Below, piece after piece: positions 1-7,925 of a DNA stretch of 64,000 nt. Within the stretch, counting starts at the first letter, position 1; every line of letters begins with the position of its first letter. The notes under the pieces were generated by a model. It saw only the letters and a list, made by a program, of their open reading frames with translations. It was not told the DNA's origin and searched no databases. Made by a program: the position numbers and the translations under genes. Source of the DNA: Rhizobiales bacterium UBA3584 (lineage in GTDB: Bacteria > Pseudomonadota > Alphaproteobacteria > Rhizobiales > Devosiaceae); contig DFMV01000045.1 in NCBI GenBank assembly GCA_002375765.1, forward strand, positions 7,004-71,003, written 5' to 3'.

Positions 1-594
1 GCCGCGCAACTGATCACGTCCGATGTCGATGAGTACGATGCGCCGTTCATTACAGGCGAGCGGACAGAAGAGGGGTTTTATCGGCTCAAGGGCGGGTTTG
101 AAGCGGCGATTGCGCGCGGGCTGGCCTATGCGCCCTATGCGGATTTGATCTGGTGCGAAACCTCGACGCCAAATCTCGAGGACGCAAGGCGGTTTGCCGA
201 AGCGATCCGCAAGGAGCATCCCGACCAGATGCTGGCTTACAATTGTTCGCCATCGTTCAATTGGGCCAAGTATATGGGCGAGGCGGATATGGCGGCGTTC
301 CAGCGCGAGCTGGGCGCGATGGGGTACAAATACCAGTTCATCACCCTGGCCGGGTTCCACAATCTTTCGCTCACCACGTTCAATCTGGCGCGCGGGTACA
401 AGGACCGGGGCATGGCCGCCTATTCCCAACTGCAACAAGCCGAATTTGCCGCCGAAAAGGACGGATTTACGGCGACACGGCACCAGCGCGAAGTGGGCAC
501 GAGCTATTTCGATGCTGTGGCGACCGCAGTGAGCGGCGGGTCAAGCTCGACCACCGCCATGGCGGGCTCGACCGAGACGGCGCAGTTCCACTGA
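1..594 (+). CDS. aceA: Isocitrate lyase, 3' part
   Basis: C-terminal 197 residues of isocitrate lyase, the glyoxylate-bypass enzyme that splits isocitrate into glyoxylate and succinate in the cytoplasm. The reading frame is open from the first base, so the gene begins upstream of the window. Visible family blocks are the substrate-binding NCSPSFNW (residues 81-88 of the visible part), the TLAGFHNLS block near 115-123, and a C-terminus with [10 protein letters not shown] ending in QFH, all typical of proteobacterial AceA. The catalytic KKCGH motif would lie in the missing N-terminal half. A strong hairpin terminator follows 5 nt after the stop, so this is the end of its transcript. Confidence 0.95.
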   Translation, partial: AAQLITSDVDEYDAPFITGERTEEGFYRLKGGFEAAIARGLAYAPYADLIWCETSTPNLEDARRFAEAIRKEHPDQMLAYNCSPSFNWAKYMGEADMAAFQRELGAMGYKYQFITLAGFHNLSLTTFNLARGYKDRGMAAYSQLQQAEFAAEKDGFTATRHQREVGTSYFDAVATAVSGGSSSTTAMAGSTETAQFH

Positions 595-598
595 GTTC

Positions 599-640
599 AA
601 AGCCGGGGATCAATGCGCCAATATTTATCCCCGGCTTTTT
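599..640 (+). terminator. Rho-independent terminator of aceA
   Basis: A 12-bp perfect stem (AAAGCCGGGGAT / ATCCCCGGCTTT) runs into a T-run and lies directly behind the aceA stop codon. Confidence 0.85.
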
Positions 641-642
641 GA

Positions 643-652
643 TTCACGTGAA
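643..652. promoter_or_regulatory. parS-like core, left member of an inverted pair
   Basis: The core TTCACGTGAA sits inside TGATTCACGTGAAGCA (640-655), an imperfect match to the ParB site TGTTTCACGTGAAACA. It pairs with the next site to make a 16-bp inverted repeat. It is about 42 kb from the probable oriC, so its occupancy is uncertain. Confidence 0.45.
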
Positions 653-667
653 GCATTCCCGATTTGC

Positions 668-677
668 TTCACGTGAA
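668..677. promoter_or_regulatory. parS-like core, right member of an inverted pair
   Basis: TGCTTCACGTGAATCA (665-680) is the exact reverse complement of the sequence at 640-655, with a 9-nt spacer between them. The hairpin lies between the convergent aceA and DUF1294 genes and might also act in transcription termination. Confidence 0.45.
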
Positions 678-682
678 TCAGC

Positions 683-1300
683 CTATCCAAGCAAGGCGGC
701 GAGTTCGGCATGGGGCAGCGCGCCTGAGACGATTGCGACCAGCACCAACCCATGGAGAAGGGCGATGGCGCCCGTGGTCATAACGAAGCCCGGCTTTGAG
801 GTCTTGTGTCGGAAGACCTGCTGGGCGAGCAGGCCACCAATGATGCCGAAGACGGCATCGAGCCCGTGCAATCCCGCCTCGCTGATCCGCCATTGACCGG
901 CAATGGCCCTCTGTTTGTCCATCCAGTAGGCGAGCCAGGACGCGCCGCCCATTATGGCGTAGGGCGCGATCAGCCAGAAGGGCGCCCTGTCCAGAATGAT
1001 GATCGCAAAGACCAGCACGAGAAGGCCGACAGCGGCCCAGACACGATAATCGTTACGATCGAAATGGGATGGGCGAGCGGGCCGCTGCACTTTTTTGATG
1101 CCCTCGAGCCACGCCTCGCGTGCCGCCGGTTTGCCATCGCGTCCCGTGCCGGGTGAGAAGGCGAGCCGCTCGCCCCTTTGCGGGCGGCGGCCGGTTTCAA
1201 AGGCCGAAATGTGCACGAAGATTTTCGCCCGCGGGCCATCGGGCTTGATAAAGCCAAAGCCCCGGTCGTCATCCCATTCGATCAGCGTGCCCTTTTCCAT
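683..1300 (-). CDS. Cold-shock-domain / DUF1294 membrane protein
   Basis: 205-residue fusion. Residues 1-66 form a cold-shock nucleic-acid-binding fold with the RNP1-like GFGFIKP and RNP2-like IFVHISAF motifs. Residues 90-205 are hydrophobic with several predicted membrane segments and match DUF1294. Proteins with this architecture are known across proteobacteria, but no activity is established to my knowledge. An RNA- or DNA-binding head tethered to the inner membrane is a reasonable inference. It is transcribed alone, convergent with aceA and separated from it by the parS-like hairpin. The ATG start at 1300 gives the canonical CSD beginning (MEKGTLIEW). Confidence 0.85.
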   Translation of the reverse strand: MEKGTLIEWDDDRGFGFIKPDGPRAKIFVHISAFETGRRPQRGERLAFSPGTGRDGKPAAREAWLEGIKKVQRPARPSHFDRNDYRVWAAVGLLVLVFAIIILDRAPFWLIAPYAIMGGASWLAYWMDKQRAIAGQWRISEAGLHGLDAVFGIIGGLLAQQVFRHKTSKPGFVMTTGAIALLHGLVLVAIVSGALPHAELAALLG

Positions 1301-1346
1301 GTCCGACTTTCCTCGCCGCCCAGCCGTAAGGAGAGCCGGTGAGGCC

Positions 1347-2729
1347 TTAAGATTTGATTGTCATGGCGCGGGCGGCGGCGACGGCCGGGAGGGACAGAAC
1401 GGCACAAAGGGCAAAGGTGATGACCAAGGCGGTGGTCAATTGCTGGGTGGTTTGGGCTGAGGCGATGCCGGCGGTATTGGCGATGAGGCCGGCGATGGCC
1501 GCTCCGATGCCATAGCCCGCTGACTGGATGGTGGGCAAAAGGGCCGAAGCCCTGTCGCGTTCGCCGGGGCGGGCGGCTTCCATGATGGTCTGGCTGGTAT
1601 AGGCCCATGAAGTGCCATAGGCCGCACCGATCAGGATCTGAGCCAGGATGACAAGTGGGAGCTGGCCGATGGCAAAGGCGATGGCGAGCAGCACGAGACC
1701 GGCAACGAGCAGGACAGGACCGAGGCGAATGAGGCCGGGACGGTCGGCTTCGGACACGTTGGCGACAAGGATGGCCGTGGTTGACCAGGTGATCGCCATG
1801 ACCGCGCCGATGACACCGGCGAGAGTGGGGCCGAAGCCGAAAATGTTTTGCAGCGCATAGACCAGGAACACCGCCGCGCCGGCCTGGGCCAGGGGCATGA
1901 GCAGAATGACCCAGAGGCCAGCGCCCACCACGTCATTAAAGCGGAAGGCGTGGCTTGGGAACAGCGGGGTGGCGGCGGTGCGATCGCGGCCGATGACGGC
2001 GAAAAGCGTTGCGCCGGCAATGAGAAGACACAGGGCTGTGAGAAGCGGCGAATCGAGCAGGCCGCCAACCGAGACGGCCATGATGGCGGCGCCGATCAGC
2101 AGCAGCCGGACGATGGGCAAGCGGCCGGAAGATTTTTCGCGCAGGCCAGGTGGCACGATCGTGAGAACGAGGCCGATAAAAATGGCCCCGATGGGCAGAT
2201 TGACGGCGAAGGCGGCGCGCCAGGAGAGGGTTTCGGTCAAGGCGCCCGAGAGCACCGGCCCACCAAAGGCGGCCAGCGCCCAGACTACCGATTCGGCGCC
2301 GAACACCTTTGGTACCAGGGCAGAGGGAAAGAGTTCGGGGATCAGCGCGTAGCATATGGCCGCGACGATGCCTTCGCCCAGCCCCTGAAGGGCGCGGCCG
2401 ACAAGCAGTTCGGGCATGGAGCCGGCGATTGCGGCGAGGAGCGAGCCGACAAGGAACACCGAGGCGGCGGCGACCAGCGCCATGCGGGCGCCCAGCCGCG
2501 CCTTGAGCAACGCGCCGCCGGCCCCGCCCATGATGGCAAACACCAGAAAGACCGTTGTGGCCCAGGACAACAGCGCCACGCCGCCCAGCTCATCGACAGC
2601 GGTGGGCAGGGCGGTGGAGACCAGAAAACCGTTAAAGGCCAGGAGCGCGACGCCGAGGCACAGGGTGATCGTGGCGCCAAGATAGCGCGGGGAGACGATG
2701 GCGGACCATCCGGAGAGAGCTTCGGTCAT
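1347..2729 (-). CDS. MFS family transporter, probable drug or metabolite exporter
   Basis: About 460 residues, hydrophobic throughout, with MFS signatures: a loop 2-3 region with GGALLKARLGARM, GRALQGLGEG as the motif-B region of the fourth segment, and a glycine- and proline-rich GGPVLSGALTE region as in proton-driven exporters. Probably a proton-coupled inner-membrane efflux protein; the substrate cannot be read from sequence. I chose the ATG at 2727-2729. The frame stays open to a TTG at 2739-2741, but that codon lies inside a long palindrome that looks like an operator. No regulator gene is adjacent. It stands alone, divergent from prfC. Confidence 0.85.
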   Translation of the reverse strand: MTEALSGWSAIVSPRYLGATITLCLGVALLAFNGFLVSTALPTAVDELGGVALLSWATTVFLVFAIMGGAGGALLKARLGARMALVAAASVFLVGSLLAAIAGSMPELLVGRALQGLGEGIVAAICYALIPELFPSALVPKVFGAESVVWALAAFGGPVLSGALTETLSWRAAFAVNLPIGAIFIGLVLTIVPPGLREKSSGRLPIVRLLLIGAAIMAVSVGGLLDSPLLTALCLLIAGATLFAVIGRDRTAATPLFPSHAFRFNDVVGAGLWVILLMPLAQAGAAVFLVYALQNIFGFGPTLAGVIGAVMAITWSTTAILVANVSEADRPGLIRLGPVLLVAGLVLLAIAFAIGQLPLVILAQILIGAAYGTSWAYTSQTIMEAARPGERDRASALLPTIQSAGYGIGAAIAGLIANTAGIASAQTTQQLTTALVITFALCAVLSLPAVAAARAMTIKS

Positions 2730-2733
2730 GGTG

Positions 2734-2773
2734 GGACTCAATTAAACAAGCGATACCTTGTTAAATTGAGTCC
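2734..2773. promoter_or_regulatory. 40-bp palindrome upstream of the MFS gene, probable operator
   Basis: Arms GGACTCAATTAAACAAG and CTTGTTAAATTGAGTCC are reverse complements with one mismatch, around the 6-bp spacer CGATAC. The element starts 5 bp upstream of the chosen MFS start codon. There is no T-run, so a repressor operator fits better than a terminator. The cognate regulator is not in the window. Confidence 0.6.
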
Positions 2774-2887
2774 GATGATCTGTCCAGCGAAAAGCGGGGG
2801 CTTTTTAGAACCCCCGATTTGGTATAGTCAGGCGCGCGAACCATATAGGTTTGACAATCGCCTTTATCTTCCCGGAGATTTGCCCCA

Positions 2888-4468
2888 GTGAGCCTTGAGT
2901 CCACCGGCTATAAAAGCCGCCGTACCTTCGCGATCATTTCGCACCCGGACGCGGGCAAGACGACGCTGACCGAAAAACTGCTGCTCAATTCCGGCGCCAT
3001 CCATCTGGCGGGGGAGGTGAAAGAGCGCGGCGAGCGGCGGCGGACCCGCTCGGACTGGATGGAGATCGAACAAAAGCGCGGCATTTCGATCACCTCTAGC
3101 GTGATGACGTTCGAACATGACGGGCTGACGCTGAACCTGCTCGACACGCCGGGCCACGCGGATTTTTCCGAAGACACCTATCGCACGCTGACGGCTGTCG
3201 ATTCGGCGATCATGGTGATCGACGCGGCCAAGGGCATCGAGGCGCAGACGCGCAAACTGTTCGAGGTGTGCCGGCTGCGCGACATCCCGATCATCACCTT
3301 CGTCAACAAGATCGACCGCGAGGCGCGCGATACGCTGGAAATCCTCGACGAGATCATGGAGACCCTGGCGCTCGATACCGCGCCAATGATGTGGCCGGTG
3401 GGCGCTGGCGTCGACTTTAACGGGCTTATCGATCTCGAGCACGGGCGGTTCATTTCGACCGAGGGCAAGCCGGAGGCCGAGGCGCCGGGAATCGAGGCAT
3501 TGGCGGGGCGGTTTGCCGACACCCAGAACCAGCAGATCGCCGCTTCGATGGAGGGGCTTGAACTGGCGAGCGGATCGCTGCCCAAATTCGACCAGGCGGC
3601 CTTCGAGGAGGGCACGCTGACGCCGGTCTATTTCGGCTCGGCGCTCAAATCGATCGGCGTGCGCGAATTGCTCGAGGCGGTGTGCCGGTTTGCGCCCGAG
3701 CCGCGCACCCAGCCGGCGCGGCCCGAGCCGGTGGACCCTTCCATGGCGGCGTGCACGGGGTTCGTTTTCAAGGTTCAGGCCAATATGGACCCCAACCACC
3801 GCGACCGCGTGGCCTTTGTTCGCGTGGCATCGGGGACGCTCAAGCGCGGCATGCGGCTGAAAAACGTGCGCACGGGCAAGGATTTGAAGGTCGCCAACCC
3901 GATGTTCTTTTTCGCGCGCGAGCGGGAGCTGGCCGACGAGGCGGTGGCAGGGGACGTTGTGGGAATTCCCAATCACGGCACGCTTTCGGTGGGCGATACG
4001 TTGACCGACGGGCCCGATGTGACGGTGACCGGGATTCCCAATTTCGCGCCCGAATTGCTGCGCCGCGTGCATCTGTCCGATGCGTCGAAAACCAAACAGC
4101 TGGCCAAGGCGCTCAACGATCTGGCCGAAGAGGGCGTGGTGCAGGTGTTCAAGCCGACCTTGGGTTCGGGCTATTATGTGGGCGCTGTGGGGCCGCTGCA
4201 GCTGGAAGTTCTGACCAGCCGCGCGGCGGCGGAATATTCGGTGCCGATCCGCATCGAGCCGGCGCAATATGTGACGGCGCGCTGGGTCAAGGTCAACGAC
4301 AAGGCCCAGTTCGACAAATTCGCGGCGCTGCATCGATTGAACATTGCCGAGGACCGCTATGGCGATCCGGTGTTTCTGGCCCCCAGCCAGTGGGAAATCG
4401 ACCGCTGCGCCCAGGATTTTCCGTTGCTCGATTTCATGGCGACCAAGGACCGCGGGCTGGCGGCTTAA
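2888..4468 (+). CDS. prfC: Peptide chain release factor 3
   Basis: 526 residues, close to the 529 of E. coli RF3. This translational GTPase recycles RF1 and RF2 from the ribosome after termination. The G1 loop HPDAGKTT is at residues 19-26, the switch region RGISITSS follows, then G3 DTPGHADF and G4 NKID. The RF3-specific C-terminal domain is complete, ending after a QWEIDRC block. The start is GTG at 2888 with a GGAG about 10 nt upstream; the protein begins with SLESTGYKSRRTFAIISHP as in rhizobial RF3. It is monocistronic and followed by a small repeat element. Confidence 0.97.
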   Translation: MSLESTGYKSRRTFAIISHPDAGKTTLTEKLLLNSGAIHLAGEVKERGERRRTRSDWMEIEQKRGISITSSVMTFEHDGLTLNLLDTPGHADFSEDTYRTLTAVDSAIMVIDAAKGIEAQTRKLFEVCRLRDIPIITFVNKIDREARDTLEILDEIMETLALDTAPMMWPVGAGVDFNGLIDLEHGRFISTEGKPEAEAPGIEALAGRFADTQNQQIAASMEGLELASGSLPKFDQAAFEEGTLTPVYFGSALKSIGVRELLEAVCRFAPEPRTQPARPEPVDPSMAACTGFVFKVQANMDPNHRDRVAFVRVASGTLKRGMRLKNVRTGKDLKVANPMFFFARERELADEAVAGDVVGIPNHGTLSVGDTLTDGPDVTVTGIPNFAPELLRRVHLSDASKTKQLAKALNDLAEEGVVQVFKPTLGSGYYVGAVGPLQLEVLTSRAAAEYSVPIRIEPAQYVTARWVKVNDKAQFDKFAALHRLNIAEDRYGDPVFLAPSQWEIDRCAQDFPLLDFMATKDRGLAA

Positions 4469-4470
4469 GT

Positions 4471-4606
4471 TGTATGGACAGTTAGGCGATGGCGGCCTGC
4501 AAACCGCAGCTTTCTGCGCTTCCGGTGCTCACGTACTGAAAGTACGCTCCGCTCCGGTTCTCGAAAACCACGGTTTTCGGCTCGCCCTGACCTAACTCTC
4601 CACACA
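4471..4606. repeat. 136-bp element with inverted termini (MITE-like)
   Basis: The ends TGTATGGACAGTTAGG and CCTAACTCTCCACACA are 16-bp inverted repeats with two mismatches. Inside are two further hairpins, CGTACT-gaa-AGTACG and CGAAAACC-ac-GGTTTTCG. It has no coding capacity and fills the gap between convergent prfC and the DinB gene. The interior resembles short palindromic repeats I recall from intergenic regions of other proteobacteria. I see no second full copy in this window. Confidence 0.55.
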
Positions 4607-4608
4607 AC

Positions 4609-5178
4609 TCATTCGTCCCCGAATCCCAGATCGGCTTCGGTCCAGCCGAACGCCGCCAATTCCCCGGTGCGGGATTTGGCGTCGTCGGAGACGATGAATT
4701 CGTCGAGCTGGGGCGGGGCGAGAGGCGTTCCGGCCAGCATGGCATGAGCCTGGCCGCGATGATGGGTCTGGTGGGCGAAGAGGTGGCAGAGCACATCGTC
4801 GCAGCGCTCGGTCTGGATGCGGGACTGGCGGTGGATGGTGATCGGGCGGCCTAGATCGGCAATTTGCAGAGCGTCGCAGAGCGCGACGAGCTTTTCATCG
4901 CTTTGGCGCTGGGCAGCGTAGAGCGCGCTTGCCGTATCGAAGGGTTCCTCGTTTTCCCAGGCTTTCGGGCCCAGCGTGCCGCCTGCAAGTGCGTCGATAT
5001 AGAACCAGTCGATAATGAGGATATGATTGAGCGTTGCCTTGAGCGAGGGGAAAAAGCTCACGCGCCTTGCCTCGAATTGCGACTGGTCCAGCGCGATCAC
5101 CGCCTGAGCGAGACGGTAATTGGCGAGGGCGTTGTTGCGGGCGAGCTTTGTGAACATGCGCAGGGCGGGATCGGTCAC
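4609..5178 (-). CDS. DinB family protein
   Basis: 189 residues with the DinB/YfiT four-helix-bundle pattern: an early histidine in TLNHILIIDWFYID and a late HLFAHQTHHRGQAHAML block, which supply the histidine triad that binds a metal in this family. DinB-fold proteins are usually metal-dependent thiol transferases or of unknown role; the substrate is not known here. The start is GTG at 5178, overlapping the stop of the upstream GNAT gene (GTGA), so the two are translationally coupled. A longer reading frame exists upstream but runs through the GNAT gene. Together with comM it forms a three-gene operon behind a LexA-type box, which suits a damage-induced role (inference). Confidence 0.85.
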   Translation of the reverse strand: MTDPALRMFTKLARNNALANYRLAQAVIALDQSQFEARRVSFFPSLKATLNHILIIDWFYIDALAGGTLGPKAWENEEPFDTASALYAAQRQSDEKLVALCDALQIADLGRPITIHRQSRIQTERCDDVLCHLFAHQTHHRGQAHAMLAGTPLAPPQLDEFIVSDDAKSRTGELAAFGWTEADLGFGDE

Positions 5179-5591
5179 GATGTCTTTTCCATCACGCGCG
5201 CCATGCCGATCGAGGCGGGCATCACCGGCTCGAAGCCGAATTTTCCATAGAGATGGCGCGCATCGCCGTCGGCAATCAGGGACACATAGGCGCCCCCTGG
5301 CGCCTCGCGCTCGAGCCAATCGACCAGCGCGGCCATGATGGCCTTGCCCAGACCCTTGCCCTGATGGGCGGGATCGACCGCGATGTCGGTGATCTGGTAG
5401 GCGGTGCCGCCATCGCCGATGATGCGGCCCATGCCGATGGCCTTGCCCTCATGGACAACCAGCACGGCAAAAAGCGAATTGGGAAGACCCTTTTCCATGC
5501 CGTCCCGGCTGCGCGGTGAAAGTCCCGATATGGCGCGCAGGCGGGCGAAGGTTTCAACGTCTGGTATGCCAGCGACAATCTTGTAGTCCAT
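5175..5591 (-). CDS. GNAT family N-acetyltransferase
   Basis: 138 residues with the GNAT acetyl-CoA signature: the beta4 segment ITDIAVDPAHQGKGLGKAIM holds the Q/RxxGxG/A pyrophosphate loop, and the C-terminal ARHLYGKFGFEPV is the usual Y-x-K-x-GF ending. Acceptor substrate unknown. The start at ATG 5591 lies one nucleotide after the comM stop (TGATATG); an alternative ATG at 5600 would overlap comM. It overlaps the downstream DinB gene by four bases, so all three genes are probably co-transcribed. Confidence 0.88.
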   Translation of the reverse strand: MDYKIVAGIPDVETFARLRAISGLSPRSRDGMEKGLPNSLFAVLVVHEGKAIGMGRIIGDGGTAYQITDIAVDPAHQGKGLGKAIMAALVDWLEREAPGGAYVSLIADGDARHLYGKFGFEPVMPASIGMARVMEKTS

Positions 5592-5592
5592 A

Positions 5593-7113
5593 TCAGGCAT
5601 TGGCCATGTTGATCCGGTAACTGAGCGCCTCGGCGATGTGGGGGCGAGCGACGGTTTGGCTGCCGGCCAGGTCGGCCAGCGTGCGGGCCACCTTGAGGAC
5701 CCGATGATAGGCGCGGGCCGACAGGGAAAAGGTTTCGGCGGCCTTGAGCAGGAGATCGCGGCTTTCAGCGTCGGGGGCGACGACCTGTTCGATGACGCTC
5801 GAGGGCGCGGCGGAATTTGTGTGAACGCCGGAAAGATCCAGTTCGGCATAGCGCCGGCGCTGGACGTCGCGCGCCGTTGCCACGCGCTGGGCGACAATGG
5901 CGCTGGGTTCGCCCGGTTTGGAGCCGATCATGTCAGTTGCGCTGACAGCGGGAACGTCGATGCGGATATCGATGCGGTCGAGGAACGGGCCCGACACGCG
6001 GCCCTGATAATCGGCCGCGCATTTTTCGCCACGCCGGCAGGTGTGGCCCGGTGTTCCCGCCATGCCGCATTTGCACGGGTTCATGGCGGCGACCAGCTGG
6101 AAGCGGGAAGGGTAGGTCACGCGCGCATTGGCGCGGGCGATCACCGTTTCGCCCGATTCGAGCGGCTGGCGCAGGCTGTCGAGCGCCTGGGGCTGGAATT
6201 CGGGAAGCTCGTCGAGAAACAATACGCCATTATGGGCCAGCGAGGCCTCGCCGGGGCGTACGCGCAACCCGCCACCGACCAGCGCGACCATGAAGGCCGA
6301 ATGATGGGGGCTGCGAAAGGGGCGGCGATCGGAAATCTGTCCCCCCTTGAGCTCCCCGGCGATCGAGGCAATCATCGATACATCGAGCAATTCGCGCGGA
6401 TTGAGCGGGGGAAGAATGGAGGGGAGGCGCTGGGCGAGCATGGATTTTCCCGCGCCGGGCGGGCCGACCATCAGGAAATTGTGCCCACCGGCGGCGGCCA
6501 CTTCGAGTGCGCGGCGCGCGACCTCCTGGCCACGAATATCGGCAAGGTCGGGGCCGGTGGAATTGGGCAGGGCGCGAACCGGCTGGGGACGGGCCGCCAT
6601 CTGCCGACCGGCCAGATGATTGACCAGCGCAAAAAGCGTATCGATGGCGACGATGTCGATATTTTCGCCGGCCCAGGCCGCTTCCGCGCCGCAGGCGGCC
6701 GGGCAGATGATGCCAAGATCGCGCGCATTGGCGGCAATGGCGGCGGGCAGGATGCCGGTGACGGGCGAGACGCGCCCATCGAGCGCCAATTCGCCCAGTA
6801 CCATGAAGCGCTCGAGCATATCGCCGGGGATGGCGCCCATGGCGGCCATCAGCCCCAGAGCAATGGGCAGATCGTAATGGCTGCCCTCCTTGGGCAGATC
6901 GGCAGGGGCGAGATTGACCGAAATGTGCTTGGCGGGCAGCGCCAGGCCCGAAGCGATCAGCGCGGCGCGGACCCGTTCGCGACTTTCCCCTACTGCCTTA
7001 TCGGGCAGGCCAACGATGTTGAAGCGCGGCAGGCCGGGCGAAATCTGCACCTGCACATCGACCGGAACGGCCTCGATGCCCAGAAAGGCGACTGTGGTGA
7101 TCCGCGTTGCCAT
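5593..7113 (-). CDS. comM: ComM-like AAA+ ATPase (YifB/Mg-chelatase family)
   Basis: 506 residues from the ATG at 7113, the same length as E. coli ComM. Known as a hexameric helicase that promotes branch migration during natural transformation and recombination. The N-terminal Lon-protease-like ChlI domain covers residues 1-165. Then come Walker A GPPGAGKS at 217-224, Walker B VLFLDE at 297-302, sensor region AAMNPCKCG, and a cysteine cluster CGMAGTPGHTCRRGEKC typical of YifB. The C-terminal Mg-chelatase domain ends in LSYRINM. The longer frame to 7173 lacks family similarity. A perfect GTTC-N7-GTTC box sits 61 bp upstream, matching the alphaproteobacterial SOS motif; comM is, to my knowledge, reported in alphaproteobacterial LexA regulons. 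Confidence 0.94.
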   Translation of the reverse strand: MATRITTVAFLGIEAVPVDVQVQISPGLPRFNIVGLPDKAVGESRERVRAALIASGLALPAKHISVNLAPADLPKEGSHYDLPIALGLMAAMGAIPGDMLERFMVLGELALDGRVSPVTGILPAAIAANARDLGIICPAACGAEAAWAGENIDIVAIDTLFALVNHLAGRQMAARPQPVRALPNSTGPDLADIRGQEVARRALEVAAAGGHNFLMVGPPGAGKSMLAQRLPSILPPLNPRELLDVSMIASIAGELKGGQISDRRPFRSPHHSAFMVALVGGGLRVRPGEASLAHNGVLFLDELPEFQPQALDSLRQPLESGETVIARANARVTYPSRFQLVAAMNPCKCGMAGTPGHTCRRGEKCAADYQGRVSGPFLDRIDIRIDVPAVSATDMIGSKPGEPSAIVAQRVATARDVQRRRYAELDLSGVHTNSAAPSSVIEQVVAPDAESRDLLLKAAETFSLSARAYHRVLKVARTLADLAGSQTVARPHIAEALSYRINMANA

Positions 7114-7173
7114 GCCGTCCCCCGCACGGATGAATGAGAGGGCGACGCTAGCAAGAAACAAATCCGAGAACAA

Positions 7174-7188
7174 GAACGTTTAGCGAAC
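7174..7188 (-). promoter_or_regulatory. LexA (SOS) box of the comM operon
   Basis: On the minus strand this reads GTTC-GCTAAAC-GTTC, a perfect match to the alphaproteobacterial LexA motif GTTC-N7-GTTC. It lies 61 bp before the comM start codon. Confidence 0.7.
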
Positions 7189-7358
7189 ATGCGTTGGCGG
7201 CAAGGCCGATCACCAAGCCGTGCATCGGGTACGGCGGAACGGATGGGGTGCAGCAGCATTGATATGACGAACTGACCGGGATCGCAGCCGTGCCTATGGC
7301 TTAAATCCCGGCCCATTATGCACCAGTGGATCGACGCGAGCGGGGGCGCGGCCGATTG

Positions 7359-7389
7359 GCCGCCGCCCTGTTTTCGTTCCGGCGGCGGC
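7359..7389 (+). other. GC-rich hairpin in the leader of the receiver gene
   Basis: GCCGCCGCC and GGCGGCGGC form a perfect 9-bp stem with a 13-nt loop, ending 10 nt before the GGAGG ribosome binding site of the downstream gene. No T-run follows, so it is not a simple terminator. Confidence 0.4.
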
Positions 7390-7410
7390 TGGAAATTTTG
7401 GAGGCAAAAA

Positions 7411-7773
7411 ATGTTGCAGAGAAAGGATGCTCCCCTGATCCTCGTGGTCGAGGACGAACCGCTGGTTCGGCTCGATATCACCCTGGCCATGGTCGATGCC
7501 GGATTTTCGGTGATCGAGGTCCCCGACGCCGAACAGGCAATCGAGCTGCTTGAAACCCGCGGGTCGATCGGACTGGTGTTTACAGATGTCGAACTGGCCG
7601 GGACGCTAACCGGGTTCGATCTGGCACGGGAAATCAAGTCACGCTGGCCGCACATTCCGGTGCTTGTCACCTCGGGCCGGGCGGCGCCCAGGACGGAGGT
7701 TGCCGACAGTTTCATTGCCAAGCCCTACGACACCGATGCCGTGGTTTCGCAAGCGCGGGCGCTGGCGGCCTGA
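7411..7773 (+). CDS. Stand-alone response-regulator receiver protein
   Basis: 120 residues forming one CheY-like receiver domain and no output domain. The acidic pair is in VVEDEPLV (near residues 14-15), the phosphoacceptor aspartate is in LVFTDVEL, the switch threonine is in VLVTSGR, and the conserved lysine is in IAKPYD. Single-domain receivers act as phosphate sinks or by binding a partner; none is encoded nearby. A strong GGAGG six bases before the ATG fixes the start. It is flanked by divergent comM and by the GH25 gene. Confidence 0.9.
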   Translation: MLQRKDAPLILVVEDEPLVRLDITLAMVDAGFSVIEVPDAEQAIELLETRGSIGLVFTDVELAGTLTGFDLAREIKSRWPHIPVLVTSGRAAPRTEVADSFIAKPYDTDAVVSQARALAA

Positions 7774-7800
7774 TCGGCGTTTTCATTGTGAAAAATCTGT

Positions 7801-7828
7801 GCCCCGGGAGCCACGCTTTCGGGGCTTT
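7801..7828 (+). terminator. Possible terminator after the receiver gene
   Basis: GCCCCG and CGGGGC pair across a 13-nt loop and are followed by only three T residues; weak but well placed. Confidence 0.4.
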
Positions 7829-7925
7829 ACTTCCCGTTAACCAGCCTTGTGAGCGGGGTGTTAAGGAGAATTGGGCCAAGACAATTTGAGATAGATTTTT
7901 CCCAAATTGTCGAGTTTTCCGCTCC

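Noticed and set aside
2851..2856. TTGACA before prfC as a -35 box
   Set aside because: No -10-like hexamer at 16-18 bp spacing.
2864..4333. 489-codon open frame antisense to prfC
   Set aside because: Shadow of prfC; composition dominated by H, R and Q, no domain.
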